Assembly: GCA_001790515.1 (NCBI GenBank)
Contig: MGCS01000004.1
Location: forward strand, 48,843-112,842
Reading direction: 5' to 3'
Origin: Candidatus Saccharibacteria bacterium RIFCSPHIGHO2_12_FULL_44_22
GTDB taxonomy: Bacteria > Patescibacteriota > Saccharimonadia > Saccharimonadales > Saccharimonadaceae
DNA: 64,000 nt
The position numbers were made by a program, and so were the translations under genes. The notes under the pieces are model-generated. The model was not told where the DNA came from, did no database searches, and was given only the letters and a program-made list of their open reading frames with translations. Of this stretch, positions 21,591 to 30,328 are shown one piece after another. How positions within the stretch are numbered: position 1 is the stretch's first letter; every line of letters begins with the position of its first letter.

Positions 21591-24206
21591 ATGTGGGATA
21601 TGAATACATTGCCTGTGAGCGGCAATTTTTCTTTGCGCAAAATTGCTCTGTCTCTACTAGCCGTCATTATATCGGCTTTCTTATGGGCAATCGTAGGCCA
21701 CTCCACTGTTTACGCCGCTGATGCGACATGGTCGGGCGAAAACCTTAGCTATAACAATACGGTGTACACCCCCGATACCGGTACATTTGCTGGCGTTCCG
21801 TCGGGTTCGACGGTGTATGTCAACAAGGCACAGGACGGCACACTGCTTAGTGCTATCTACTATCCTAGCAACACTGATACGACAAAAGAGTTTTCCGTCA
21901 CTCGCATCGAATTTCAGAATAATACTCCGGGTCCTCCATCTAGTATTACTGTTGATGCAAAGCCTATCAAAGAGAAGACGCAATGTGATGTACCAGGTGT
22001 GGGTTGGATTATTTGTGCGTCGTCCCGCTGGATTGCAGAGGGTATGGATAATATCTTTGACTGGGTTGCAAGTTTTCTTGAAGTGAAGCCTGTTACTACT
22101 GATACGTCATCGGGTCTATATCAATCGTGGAAAATTATGCTGGGCATTGCAAACCTGATGTTTGTTATTGCATTTCTTGTTATTATTTATTCACAAATTA
22201 CCAGTTATGGTCTGAATAACTACAACATCAAAAAGATGGTGCCGAAGCTAATTGTTGCGGCTATTCTTGTGAATGTATCATACTACATCTGTTCCATTGC
22301 CGTCGATTTATCGAATATCATCGGCTACAGTCTTCAGGAGGCATTGGTCAATATTCGTAATTCGATTCCGGGTCCAACGCCAGGTTCAGCGGATTGGCTG
22401 AGCTGGACGAATGTTACTGAATATATATTAAGCGGTGGAACTATCGTCGCGGCCGGTATCGCAGGGTGGTCGGCACTCATCGGTGGTACGACAGGGGGTG
22501 TTGTTTCAAACCTCGTATTCTTACTTTTCCCGATCTTGATCGCTGGTGCACTAGCGGTGTTGATCGCACTACTTGTTTTGGCTGCGCGTCAGGCGCTTAT
22601 CACGGTGTTGATTGTTGTTTCTCCTCTGGCGTTCGTCGCTTACCTTCTGCCAAATACTGAAAAATGGTTCGAAAAGTGGAAAGATCTATTTACGACAATG
22701 CTACTGGTATTCCCACTGTTCTCGTTGCTGTTTGGTGGTTCACAATTAGCATCCAGCATTATTATCCAAAATGCCGAACAGGCAAGCGTCGTTATATTGG
22801 CGATGTTTGTTCAGGTTGCACCGTTAGTTATGACGCCGTTCCTCGTAAAGTTTAGTGGCTCGTTACTCGGCCGTCTGGCTGGTATGGTTAACGATCCAAA
22901 ACGTGGCATTGTCGACAAATCGCGCAACTGGGCAAAAGATCGTGCAGAAGTAAAGCGTAACGCTGGCTATTCGGCTGCGGCGAACGGCAGAGGGACATGG
23001 CTACAAAACAGAGCATGGAATAAGGAAAAAGGTCGGCGCAACCGCGAAGGTCTGAAAGGAATGTACGAGGCAGAGGCCGATGCAGCATGGCACAATGACG
23101 ATCGCTACCATGCTATTCATAAACGAAACAAAGTGGCCGGTCTTATTAAGGCATCTGGTGAATCGGGCGGGGATGTTCAGTTTGAACATGCCAAAGCAAA
23201 TAGCCCGACACTCCAGGCGTATAGTGGTCGTCAGCGCCTCAATCAAGACTCAATTAAGGCCTATCAGCAAGAGGAAGAGCGAGCTTTTGCAGAATCAAAG
23301 ACAGTTGCCGCTACGACACTACCGAATACTCATAGGTTCAAATCGATTGCCGACGACGCACAGATAGCTCAGCGACGAATCGATGTTGCTGAAAGTGCTT
23401 TGGCTGGCGCAAGAGCGGTTCAACGTGAAGACTTTGGTAGTGCTTTGGTAGCAGATGAGGCACTACAGGCGGAAGCGGGTGGAGTGGCTGGCGCGGAACG
23501 TGCGCTTGCTGTTGGTGTAAGTGAATATCGTAAAGCATATGGAGATCGAGTGAACGAAGCTAACGCTATTTTGAAGCACTTCAACCTTTCTGGTCCACAA
23601 CGTCAAGATCACGCAATGGGTCTTACTGTTGAAGCGACCGACCAAAATGGAAATATGAAAATCTTTCGTAAGGATAGTCAATACACTCGTGAAGCGGCCA
23701 TCGAAGCTCAACTTGCAACCGGAACATATGATGAGGTAACGCAGATTATTGAAGCATCTGCTACTGACTTGGCTGGATTCAGAACTACTATTCAAGAGGG
23801 TGTCGCATCAAACAAACTTAGCCAAAAGGCTGTCTTCTACGGTGGTCAAACGATCAACGATATTGGCCAGGGAAATGTTGTTGGACCAGAGGGTGTCAAT
23901 GCTGCGATATTGCGTACGTTTGTACAGGGTAAGATTTCAGCTGGCGATCTGGCGATGAACGACGTGAATGCACTTAAACGCATGTGGGATGTTATCGATC
24001 GAGCAAGTACTGATGTAGCGAATGGTGCAACACCACCGAATGGAGTCAGCAATGCTGAATTTAATGAACGTTTGTCAAATCTCCGTGAAGCTGCTGCAAG
24101 CGCATTAAACAACCGTTCAATTTCTGGAAGTGTTAAAGATAACTCTCGAACCATTCTCGAACAAATGCGTGGCCCTCTTCCTCCGACGCCACCGACTGGT
24201 TCTTGA
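21591..24206 (+). CDS. VirB6/TrbL-like membrane protein with long cytoplasmic tail
   Basis: The 871-residue protein has a signal-like first helix, a Thr/Ser-rich extracellular segment with two Cys (about 110-145), six or so membrane helices between about 180 and 440, and a hydrophilic tail of over 400 residues rich in Ala, Arg, Glu and Gln. The segment ITVLIVVSPLAFVAYLLPNTEKWFEKWKDLF resembles the conserved helix-loop of TrbL/VirB6, the inner-membrane channel of type IV secretion systems. No VirB4, VirD4 or other T4SS gene is in this window. The tail could reach into the cytoplasm or be a translocated part. TATAAT lies ten bases before the ATG at 21591. Confidence 0.6.
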   Translation: MWDMNTLPVSGNFSLRKIALSLLAVIISAFLWAIVGHSTVYAADATWSGENLSYNNTVYTPDTGTFAGVPSGSTVYVNKAQDGTLLSAIYYPSNTDTTKEFSVTRIEFQNNTPGPPSSITVDAKPIKEKTQCDVPGVGWIICASSRWIAEGMDNIFDWVASFLEVKPVTTDTSSGLYQSWKIMLGIANLMFVIAFLVIIYSQITSYGLNNYNIKKMVPKLIVAAILVNVSYYICSIAVDLSNIIGYSLQEALVNIRNSIPGPTPGSADWLSWTNVTEYILSGGTIVAAGIAGWSALIGGTTGGVVSNLVFLLFPILIAGALAVLIALLVLAARQALITVLIVVSPLAFVAYLLPNTEKWFEKWKDLFTTMLLVFPLFSLLFGGSQLASSIIIQNAEQASVVILAMFVQVAPLVMTPFLVKFSGSLLGRLAGMVNDPKRGIVDKSRNWAKDRAEVKRNAGYSAAANGRGTWLQNRAWNKEKGRRNREGLKGMYEAEADAAWHNDDRYHAIHKRNKVAGLIKASGESGGDVQFEHAKANSPTLQAYSGRQRLNQDSIKAYQQEEERAFAESKTVAATTLPNTHRFKSIADDAQIAQRRIDVAESALAGARAVQREDFGSALVADEALQAEAGGVAGAERALAVGVSEYRKAYGDRVNEANAILKHFNLSGPQRQDHAMGLTVEATDQNGNMKIFRKDSQYTREAAIEAQLATGTYDEVTQIIEASATDLAGFRTTIQEGVASNKLSQKAVFYGGQTINDIGQGNVVGPEGVNAAILRTFVQGKISAGDLAMNDVNALKRMWDVIDRASTDVANGATPPNGVSNAEFNERLSNLREAAASALNNRSISGSVKDNSRTILEQMRGPLPPTPPTGS

Positions 24207-24293
24207 TATTAAATAATATAATTGTTTATAAAAAAATTATGTTGTATTATAGTATCAGTGCTATTTGTGTCCGACACATGGAAGGTGTGGAGA

Positions 24294-24776
24294 ATGATTG
24301 CTTTAACTGACGATGTCAAGAGAGCGTTGTCCAAGTCTAACGCAGAGAACGATACGAAGAAGCACGAAGGGTATAGGGAGCTGATGCCGCTGATAGGACA
24401 CTTGTTCCTCGCGGAGTATCAACAGCTCAAGGATGCGAAGAGTATCGAGTTGGAGGGGATCGAGATCGTCTTGGTCCCAGGCAAGGGTGAAGCTGCCGTC
24501 GTCTTCACTCGCAACGGTACTACTCTCAACGGGACGTGGTATCGGTCATACAACCTTCTAGTGCTGCTTGATCGTTCGGCTGGTCTCAATGGTGTTCTGT
24601 ACGAACAGAAAACGCCAGCACACGGAACGGAGATGTTTCAGCTATGTGATCTGAGGGCGCTTCCGGATGATTGGGTCAGAAGCTACTTTGGTAGCATCTG
24701 CGTGAAGGGCGGCATGAAGTTCGAGCGCGAGATGAAAGCGGCCAAGGAGGCTTTGAAGAAGAATCCGCATTCTTAG
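24294..24776 (+). CDS. Soluble protein of unknown function
   Basis: The 160-residue product has no membrane segment; it begins MIALTDDVKRALSKSNAEND and contains a beta-rich middle (IELEGIEIVLVPGKGEAAVVFTR begins it) and a Lys-rich C-terminal helix. AAGG lies eight bases before the ATG at 24294; a longer frame from 24222 adds a hydrophobic stretch with no support. GC-rich codons (for example CTC, GTC, GGG) set it apart from its neighbours, as with 21159-21446. Two strong hairpins follow. I do not recognise the family; recent acquisition is possible. Confidence 0.55.
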   Translation: MIALTDDVKRALSKSNAENDTKKHEGYRELMPLIGHLFLAEYQQLKDAKSIELEGIEIVLVPGKGEAAVVFTRNGTTLNGTWYRSYNLLVLLDRSAGLNGVLYEQKTPAHGTEMFQLCDLRALPDDWVRSYFGSICVKGGMKFEREMKAAKEALKKNPHS

Positions 24777-24783
24777 CCTGTAC

Positions 24784-24823
24784 TTTGGGTAGCACGGTGT
24801 CGACTGACACTGTGCTACCCAAA
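24784..24823. terminator. 18-base-pair hairpin
   Basis: TTTGGGTAGCACGGTGTC (24784-24801) pairs with the segment at 24806-24823 with a single G-T wobble and a four-base loop. It starts seven bases after the preceding stop and is probably its terminator, although no T run follows. Confidence 0.6.
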
Positions 24824-24840
24824 CAGACTTTCGAATTATG

Positions 24841-24873
24841 TAAGGGCGGCGACAGCAATTGTCGCCGCCCTTA
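24841..24873. terminator. Second GC-rich hairpin
   Basis: TAAGGGCGGCGACA (24841-24854) pairs perfectly with TGTCGCCGCCCTTA (24860-24873) around a five-base loop. It lies 17 bases after the first hairpin. It may be a backup terminator insulating the next promoter. Confidence 0.6.
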
Positions 24874-24891
24874 TCCTTTCCACTCAACAGA

Positions 24892-24942
24892 TTGACGAAT
24901 CGATGATTTTTTGCTATAATTAGTGTAATAGATGTTCGTCAA
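24892..24942 (+). promoter_or_regulatory. Promoter of the first ATP-grasp genes, flanked by an inverted repeat
   Basis: TTGACG (24892-24897) and TATAAT (24915-24920) are spaced by 17 bases. The -35 box is part of TTGACGAA (24892-24899), and its exact complement TTCGTCAA lies at 24935-24942, after the expected start of transcription. The pair could be an operator or a leader hairpin. Confidence 0.65.
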
Positions 24943-24964
24943 ATAACGAGCTAAAACACAGACA

Positions 24965-25777
24965 ATGAGCAAGATACTTACTATCACCACACTGGATACT
25001 GAACACGCCCGTTCGCGAACGTTACTTTCTGTGGCAGAAAAGCTAGGCTACGATGCAAGGATCTGTCGTTTGGATAATCCGAATATTATCACACAGATCA
25101 TTGAATCAGATGGTGTTGTTTACGGCATAAGTGAGCGCAACTACCCATTGTACGGTGAGATACTAAACCGGCTTGCCTCGTCGTGGCAGAAAGATTTATT
25201 GCAAGCATCGTTCAACGCATTCAATAAGTGTTTGTCGTATGACATACTAGATGCCGCTTCTGTACCGATGCCTAAATCAGTGACAATACATAACACCGAC
25301 GACGTTCCGTTTTTACCAGGTGTCTTAAAGATTCCTTGTTCGAACCGGGGCGTAGGAGTGGCACTTATTTCGTCAAATGCTGAATACAAAAAAGCGATAG
25401 GTGAGCTCGGCGCAAAATCAAGTGAGTTCTTGTATCAAGAGTATATCGAAGAGTCAAAAGGTTCCGACAAACGATTGTTGATAGTGTCTGGTAAGTGTGT
25501 TGCAGCGATGAGACGCGTATCAACGACTGATGACTTTCGTGCGAACCTTTCTTTGGGTGGAAAAGCAGAAAAGTATGCTCCAACTCAGCAAGAAATCGCT
25601 ATTGCTATTGCAGCGACAAACGAATCAAACCTCCCGTATGCAGGGGTAGATATTATCGACAGTAATCGCGGCCCGCTTGTGCTAGAAGTAAATCCATCGC
25701 CAGGTATTACGATCGGTGAAGTGACGGGAATCGATGTTGCTAAATTAATAATAGAAAGCGTAACGAAATTATCATGA
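24965..25777 (+). CDS. RimK-like ATP-grasp ligase (1 of 5)
   Basis: The 270-residue protein has an N-terminal pre-ATP-grasp domain (KILTITTLDTEHARSRTLLS), a VLKIPCSNRGVGVALI nucleotide-binding Lys/Gly loop near 120, and the metal-binding end GVDIIDSNRGPLVLEVNPSPG near 225-245. Asp and Asn in these match RimK/GshB. Such enzymes use ATP to join an amino group to a carboxylate through an acylphosphate. The glycine loop is shorter than in typical RimK. Its stop overlaps the next start (ATGA at 25774), so the two are made together. It is the head of the cluster that runs to 31230. Confidence 0.8.
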   Translation: MSKILTITTLDTEHARSRTLLSVAEKLGYDARICRLDNPNIITQIIESDGVVYGISERNYPLYGEILNRLASSWQKDLLQASFNAFNKCLSYDILDAASVPMPKSVTIHNTDDVPFLPGVLKIPCSNRGVGVALISSNAEYKKAIGELGAKSSEFLYQEYIEESKGSDKRLLIVSGKCVAAMRRVSTTDDFRANLSLGGKAEKYAPTQQEIAIAIAATNESNLPYAGVDIIDSNRGPLVLEVNPSPGITIGEVTGIDVAKLIIESVTKLS

Positions 25778-26784
25778 TAGATTTATATACAATCGATGAC
25801 ACCGTTCTGAATCAGACAATGCGTTTATTGAAACGTGAAGCAATGAGTCGTGGCTGGCGTGCTACTCTGCCGTCTCCTTCATCGATACATATATTTTTGG
25901 TTCGCAGCGATGGAAAAAAGATCCACTCCTATGGTCCAGTACCGCCAACTACAAGTTTTGCGGCGGCTCATACGTCAACGAATAAATATGTCAGTTATCA
26001 GCAAATCAAGGAAGCGGATATTCCTCAACTAGCAACGACTACTGTGCGAAACGATAATATGCAGGCAGGAGTGGATTTTTTGAATCTTCACAAAATGGTT
26101 GTCGTAAAACCTGTCGACGGTGCTCATGGTAATGGCATTACTGTCGGCGTAAAGAATCAGCAGATGCTCGAAAAGGCAGTTGACTATGCGTTGTCGAGCA
26201 GTAATGCACGATATTCCGTACTATTACAACAACAGTATCCACATAAGAAATTATACGATTTACGAATTTTATGTATAGATTATCAATTCGTCGCAGCAAT
26301 ATATCGTGTACCTGCTGCCGTTATTGGGGATGGTAAACATACTATTGAAGAGTTAATACTTGCAGAAAATCAAGGCGATGCGCGCGGTGTTGCGTACATG
26401 TCAGAACTTGCGACAATCGACCTTGATTTATCAAGAACATATTTGAAAGAGACTATCAATAATATCCCTGTACAGGACGAAATAGTTGAAGTTCTGGGAA
26501 TTGCAAACTACGGCGCGGGCGGACAAACAATAGACGCGACTGACTCTATTCCAGTTTGGCTAAGAGAACTTGCCGAGCTTGCGTCTAAAAAACTTGAGCT
26601 GCCGATGGCTGGCATTGACTTCCTGTCATGCGCTCCACCAAAATCAACGAGCACAAAAGCCGAACTGGACGCTGTTTTCATAGAGGCTAATAAAGCGCCA
26701 TCACTAGCGATTCATGTTCAGCCAACCCACGGAACATCACGTGATGTCGTAAAGGCTTATTTCGATTATCTTGCAAAAATGTAA
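25774..26784 (+). CDS. CphA-like ATP-grasp ligase (2 of 5)
   Basis: The 336-residue protein has VVVKPVDGAHGNGITVGV near residue 110 and LLQQQYPHKKLYDLRILCID near 150, then VIGDGKHTIEELILAEN, a segment typical of the ATP-grasp domain of cyanophycin synthetase and GshAB-type enzymes. The end GIDFLSCAP, later FIEANKAPSLAIH, holds the metal ligands. It is a free ATP-grasp domain: the Mur-ligase half of cyanophycin synthetase is absent. It probably adds one amino acid to a peptide or side chain; the acceptor is unknown. It overlaps the previous gene by four bases and ends 15 bases from the convergent S51 peptidase gene. Confidence 0.8.
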   Translation: MIDLYTIDDTVLNQTMRLLKREAMSRGWRATLPSPSSIHIFLVRSDGKKIHSYGPVPPTTSFAAAHTSTNKYVSYQQIKEADIPQLATTTVRNDNMQAGVDFLNLHKMVVVKPVDGAHGNGITVGVKNQQMLEKAVDYALSSSNARYSVLLQQQYPHKKLYDLRILCIDYQFVAAIYRVPAAVIGDGKHTIEELILAENQGDARGVAYMSELATIDLDLSRTYLKETINNIPVQDEIVEVLGIANYGAGGQTIDATDSIPVWLRELAELASKKLELPMAGIDFLSCAPPKSTSTKAELDAVFIEANKAPSLAIHVQPTHGTSRDVVKAYFDYLAKM

Positions 26785-26799
26785 CACGTTTTGTTTGTA

Positions 26800-27537
26800 T
26801 TAGAATAACTCTAAGTCGTTGGAGCTGGAGATTGTGTGTGCTGATATTTTGTTTTTCTTTCGTTCAATTATATATGCACCCGCAGTTGAATCTGATGCAA
26901 TGACGCTGTTACCTTGACTGGATATTACAACTGCTGCTCCGTTATCAATTGCGATTCCTCGGGTCGCTGAGGCGGGAAGATGTGTCATCATATGCTCCAT
27001 TTGTGTGTCTGAGCGTGAGCCACTAGGTGTCTTGTCGTGCTGATTAGCGTGCACTGCTGCTGCGCATTTGAGTAAGCCAAGCATTGGGAGGAATTCATAA
27101 TCCCATTCTTCCTCAGTAGGTCGTTTAGCGATGTTACTCTGCGCCAACTCAAAAGGGAGAAGGGCGCCTGCGCTAGTGCCAGCATGTACTTTGCCGTCTA
27201 GGATTGCTTGGCGGATCGCACTGTCTGTGCCGTGTTTCTGCATAGTCGCAAGCATATGGGGTGAATTGCCACCAATTGTATAGAACATACTTGCGCGTCC
27301 AAGCTCGTGGGCAATTTTTGTCGACGTTGGCTGTTCATCGAAATCATGAAGTCGAGTGACGTCAACTCCTAATGTTTCAAAATAATCAGTTAGTAGCGGC
27401 ACCTTTTTTGCATATGAAAGTTCTGTAGAGCATGCAGAAGGAAGAAGGAGTGCGTTTGGCTTTTGTTCGCCTGTCAGATCGATAGCATGGCGTATTGCAG
27501 CATTTTTATTGCCGCCACCGATGGCTACTATATTCAT
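26800..27537 (-). CDS. S51-family peptidase (PepE/cyanophycinase-like)
   Basis: The 245-residue protein begins MNIVAIGGGNKNAAIR, has FYTIGGNSPHMLATM, and AGTSAGALLPFE near residue 125, where the Ser is the S51 nucleophile. S51 includes dipeptidase E (acts on Asp-Xaa) and cyanophycinase (cuts beta-Asp-Arg). It lies between two ATP-grasp genes on the other strand. The link to a cyanophycin-like material is suggested by the CphA-like neighbour, but the protein is nearer in length to PepE. On the minus strand TATAAT lies seven bases before the ATG, so it is probably leaderless. Confidence 0.82.
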   Translation of the reverse strand: MNIVAIGGGNKNAAIRHAIDLTGEQKPNALLLPSACSTELSYAKKVPLLTDYFETLGVDVTRLHDFDEQPTSTKIAHELGRASMFYTIGGNSPHMLATMQKHGTDSAIRQAILDGKVHAGTSAGALLPFELAQSNIAKRPTEEEWDYEFLPMLGLLKCAAAVHANQHDKTPSGSRSDTQMEHMMTHLPASATRGIAIDNGAAVVISSQGNSVIASDSTAGAYIIERKKNKISAHTISSSNDLELF

Positions 27538-27597
27538 AGTAATTATTATAGCATAAATATATTATAAAAGCAATGACTTGTATGGTATACTAGTCGA

Positions 27598-28533
27598 ATG
27601 AATAAGATACTCATACTTTGTAGGCGTGACGACAGAACAGAATACGATCAACGAGCTAGTATGCTTGCTGCTATGAAAGACGTAGATTCAAAAGTCGAGT
27701 ACTATAGTGCGGATTTTGAAGACTTACTATTCACTTATGATGGAGAGAAGTTATGTATTACGGATACGGTTAGTGGTACAGATATTGTAGACTACGATGC
27801 GCTATTTTTGATAGGTTGGTTTAAGTCTAAAATACTTGAAGACGTTGCACGCGCAGTTGTTCGATATGCTCATGCCCACGGTATACCATTTACAAATAGC
27901 GAGGCGTATCACGGGCGATCGTTTTCAAAACTAAGTCAGCTTGTCGTGGCCGTATTGCAGGGTGTCCGAACAACACGTTTTGTTTTTAGTATGGACTCAA
28001 CTATTCTACGTAAGGCTATCGATGATGCATCATTTGGATCGCAATATATATTAAAAGCTGTGGTCGCAAGTAGAGGAAATGATAACTATTTAGTAACAGA
28101 CTCATCGCAGCTGTCTGTTATTGACGAGGAACGTGATATGCCTGCATATTTTGTCGCTCAAGACTTCATACCGAATGATGGCGACTATCGGGTGCTCGTG
28201 ATGGGTGGGAAGGTTCGGCGCGTGATACATCGCCTAGCGAATGAAGGAACCCATTTGAATAATACTTCAAAGGGCGGCACGGCTAACCTTTTGCCTATCG
28301 ATTCGTTACCGTTATCAGTATTAGAGGATTCAATCAACCTGGCTCGTATATTCAGACGAGAAGTGACTGGAATTGACATGATGATGCATCGACAAACCGG
28401 CGAATACTACTTTCTCGAAGCAAACAATATGCCACAGCTTGCAACTGGAAGTTATGTGAACGAGAAAATGACTTCACTCGATGAATTTCTTAGTGAGCTA
28501 GCGGACGGCACTGCAGTGCGCTACATGGACTAA
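27598..28533 (+). CDS. RimK-like ATP-grasp ligase (3 of 5)
   Basis: The 311-residue protein starts MNKILILCRRDDRTEYDQRA. It has a Tyr/Asp-rich pre-ATP-grasp part, YILKAVVASRGNDNYLV as the nucleotide loop near 155, AQDFIPNDGDYRVLVMGGKVRRVI (the conserved RimK segment) near 188, NNTSKGGTANLL, and GIDMMMHRQTGEYYFLEANNMPQL as the metal-binding end. TATACT lies six bases before the ATG, giving a leaderless transcript. It converges with the next gene, overlapping it by four bases. The substrate is unknown. Confidence 0.82.
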   Translation: MNKILILCRRDDRTEYDQRASMLAAMKDVDSKVEYYSADFEDLLFTYDGEKLCITDTVSGTDIVDYDALFLIGWFKSKILEDVARAVVRYAHAHGIPFTNSEAYHGRSFSKLSQLVVAVLQGVRTTRFVFSMDSTILRKAIDDASFGSQYILKAVVASRGNDNYLVTDSSQLSVIDEERDMPAYFVAQDFIPNDGDYRVLVMGGKVRRVIHRLANEGTHLNNTSKGGTANLLPIDSLPLSVLEDSINLARIFRREVTGIDMMMHRQTGEYYFLEANNMPQLATGSYVNEKMTSLDEFLSELADGTAVRYMD

Positions 28534-29756
28534 TCAACGATTACTTGACAGTTTTCTGTAATATAGCTAATGTCTTTTTTGAATTGTTCCGTATTTGGTG
28601 ACGACAAGATCACGACTGCCGCCATTTTGTATCCATCGGATGATTTGCCGATTGTCTGTCTGCTTGCGGCTTTCACGCTCAAGTATTGAAGCGAGGGTAG
28701 GTTTTCTACTGTTTTAAGATTAGTGATTGTTACAAACTTTCCGTTAGATCTCGGGAATAGCTCAAGCACTGCACAATTATCGTGTTTTTTTGCCTTGATA
28801 GATACTCGTTTGCCAAGCGCGGTGTTGATTGCTGCAGCAGTAATGTCTATGTCGTTTGCTAAACTGTGCATACGTTCACGGTAGCCACCGTTACGTGCTC
28901 CAATCTCGACAATACGAGGTCCTTCTCTTGTCATAATTACTTCGACATGCGCAGGCGAGTTTTTCATTCCAAGGGCGCGAATACCAATAGCTGCGCAATG
29001 GCGTAATGCATCTTGATCTGCCTGTGATAATGCGGACGGTAAAATACGGCTGTAATGGAAATTATCGTCAAAGCCGATATCATAGCCGGTTTGATAATCA
29101 ACGACTTCATCTAAAATTTGGGGTGTTCCTGTACTATCAACAAATGCGTCAACAGAATGAATAGTCCCATCTAAATATTCTTCGATGATTAGCTGGGGGG
29201 TTCGATTTGCTGCATATTTGCTGTATATGCTTGAAAGCAATTTAGTTGATTTTTTATAGTTAAGAAGTAATTCATCAAGCGAGTCGTTTCGTGTTACTAA
29301 TAGACTTTTTGCTAAATTTGCGGGTTTTAATATGAGTGGAAAAGCATGTGACTCGGCAAACAGTCGAACATCATGTTCAGAATTAATGATTGCAAAAGCC
29401 GGGCTGATTTTTTCAGGGGCGTCATTAAATTTACTACGCATGATGAATTTATCAGTACATGCCTCCGCTGCGGCTACGGGAAGGTTAGGAATAGTGAGAT
29501 GTTCTGTAACCCAAGCCGTTGGAAGAACGTAGCTTTCGTAGGTTGTGACAGCTGCGTCAGCCGTCACTTTAAGTGTATCAATCGCTTCGAAAAGTGATGC
29601 TTGACTCGTAAAATCTGCAACAACACGGTTTTTGAATTTTTTATCAGGAAATTTTGTTTTTAATACGTCCTGTATCAGGGTATAGGTATGACCATTTTTG
29701 ACAATAAAATCAGTTAGTGAGGAAAATTTCTGTCCGATAATGAGGATATGTGACAT
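28530..29756 (-). CDS. BacD/PurK-like ATP-grasp ligase (4 of 5)
   Basis: The 408-residue protein has a Rossmann-like N-terminus (HILIIGQKFSSLTDFIVKNG), FPLILKPANLAKSLLVTR near 145, LIIEEYLDGTIHSVDAFVDS near 205, and a metal-binding end AHVEVIMTREGPRIVEIGARNGG near 280-300. The E-x-N position and the GARNGG end fit the ATP-grasp type of L-amino-acid ligases (BacD group), carbamoyl-phosphate synthase and PurK/PurT. It has a C-terminal domain of about 90 residues. A dipeptide or amino-acid ligase role is most likely but not proven. TATAAT lies seven bases before the start on the minus strand. Confidence 0.78.
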   Translation of the reverse strand: MSHILIIGQKFSSLTDFIVKNGHTYTLIQDVLKTKFPDKKFKNRVVADFTSQASLFEAIDTLKVTADAAVTTYESYVLPTAWVTEHLTIPNLPVAAAEACTDKFIMRSKFNDAPEKISPAFAIINSEHDVRLFAESHAFPLILKPANLAKSLLVTRNDSLDELLLNYKKSTKLLSSIYSKYAANRTPQLIIEEYLDGTIHSVDAFVDSTGTPQILDEVVDYQTGYDIGFDDNFHYSRILPSALSQADQDALRHCAAIGIRALGMKNSPAHVEVIMTREGPRIVEIGARNGGYRERMHSLANDIDITAAAINTALGKRVSIKAKKHDNCAVLELFPRSNGKFVTITNLKTVENLPSLQYLSVKAASRQTIGKSSDGYKMAAVVILSSPNTEQFKKDISYITENCQVIVD

Positions 29757-29830
29757 ATTGCAAATTATATATAATTATGGTAATATATTCAAGTCTATTA
29801 ATAAATGAAAAACCACCTATAATACACCGT

Positions 29831-30328
29831 ATGGCCACCAAACACGACTTTCACAAAGTAATCATCGGACGATCAGAGTTATTAAACTTTGTCGGTACCG
29901 AGGCTATTGGTGTTCCCGCAAAGACCGATACCGGTGCTTATCGCTCGGCGGTTCATGCACAAAACATCCACGTCGATGATGAAGGTTTGTTGCATTTTGA
30001 TGTACTCGGCGGACATCCTGTCTGTGGTACGATGGCTCACACGCTTAACACAACTGATTACAAAACAGTCTGGGTTGCAAATTCATTCGGTCATCGCGAA
30101 GCGCGGTATGAGGTGAAACTAAAAGTTAAAGTAGGGCCGAAAATATTTGTTGCGCAGTTTACATTAGCCGACCGTTCGAAGAAAATTTATCCAATATTGC
30201 TTGGGCGAAAGCTGCTCAATCATCGGTTTCTTGTCGATTCGTCTGAGACTAGCTTGGATCGAATATCGCTGAAGCAAAAGTACGGAATTGAATTTCCAAA
30301 AGATGAAGAAGAAGGGCGCGATTTATGA
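29831..30328 (+). CDS. RimB-type retropepsin-like protease
   Basis: The 165-residue protein contains IGVPAKTDTGAYRSAVHA near residue 25, with the Asp-Thr-Gly-Ala motif of retropepsin-like aspartic proteases. LADRSKKIYPILLGRKLLNHRFLVD near the end is typical of the family known as ATP-dependent zinc protease (PF05618), to which RimB of Pseudomonas belongs. In that organism rimB stands with rimK and acts on the modification of ribosomal protein S6. Here the stop overlaps the next start by ATGA, giving a rimB-rimK pair. TATAAT seven bases before the ATG at 29831 makes it leaderless. An in-frame start at 29750 is less likely. Confidence 0.85.
   Translation: MATKHDFHKVIIGRSELLNFVGTEAIGVPAKTDTGAYRSAVHAQNIHVDDEGLLHFDVLGGHPVCGTMAHTLNTTDYKTVWVANSFGHREARYEVKLKVKVGPKIFVAQFTLADRSKKIYPILLGRKLLNHRFLVDSSETSLDRISLKQKYGIEFPKDEEEGRDL

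Noticed and set aside
24222..24293. Hydrophobic N-terminal extension of the gene at 24294
   Set aside because: The extra frame starts without a ribosome binding site and has AT-rich composition unlike the rest of the gene; AAGG supports the ATG at 24294.
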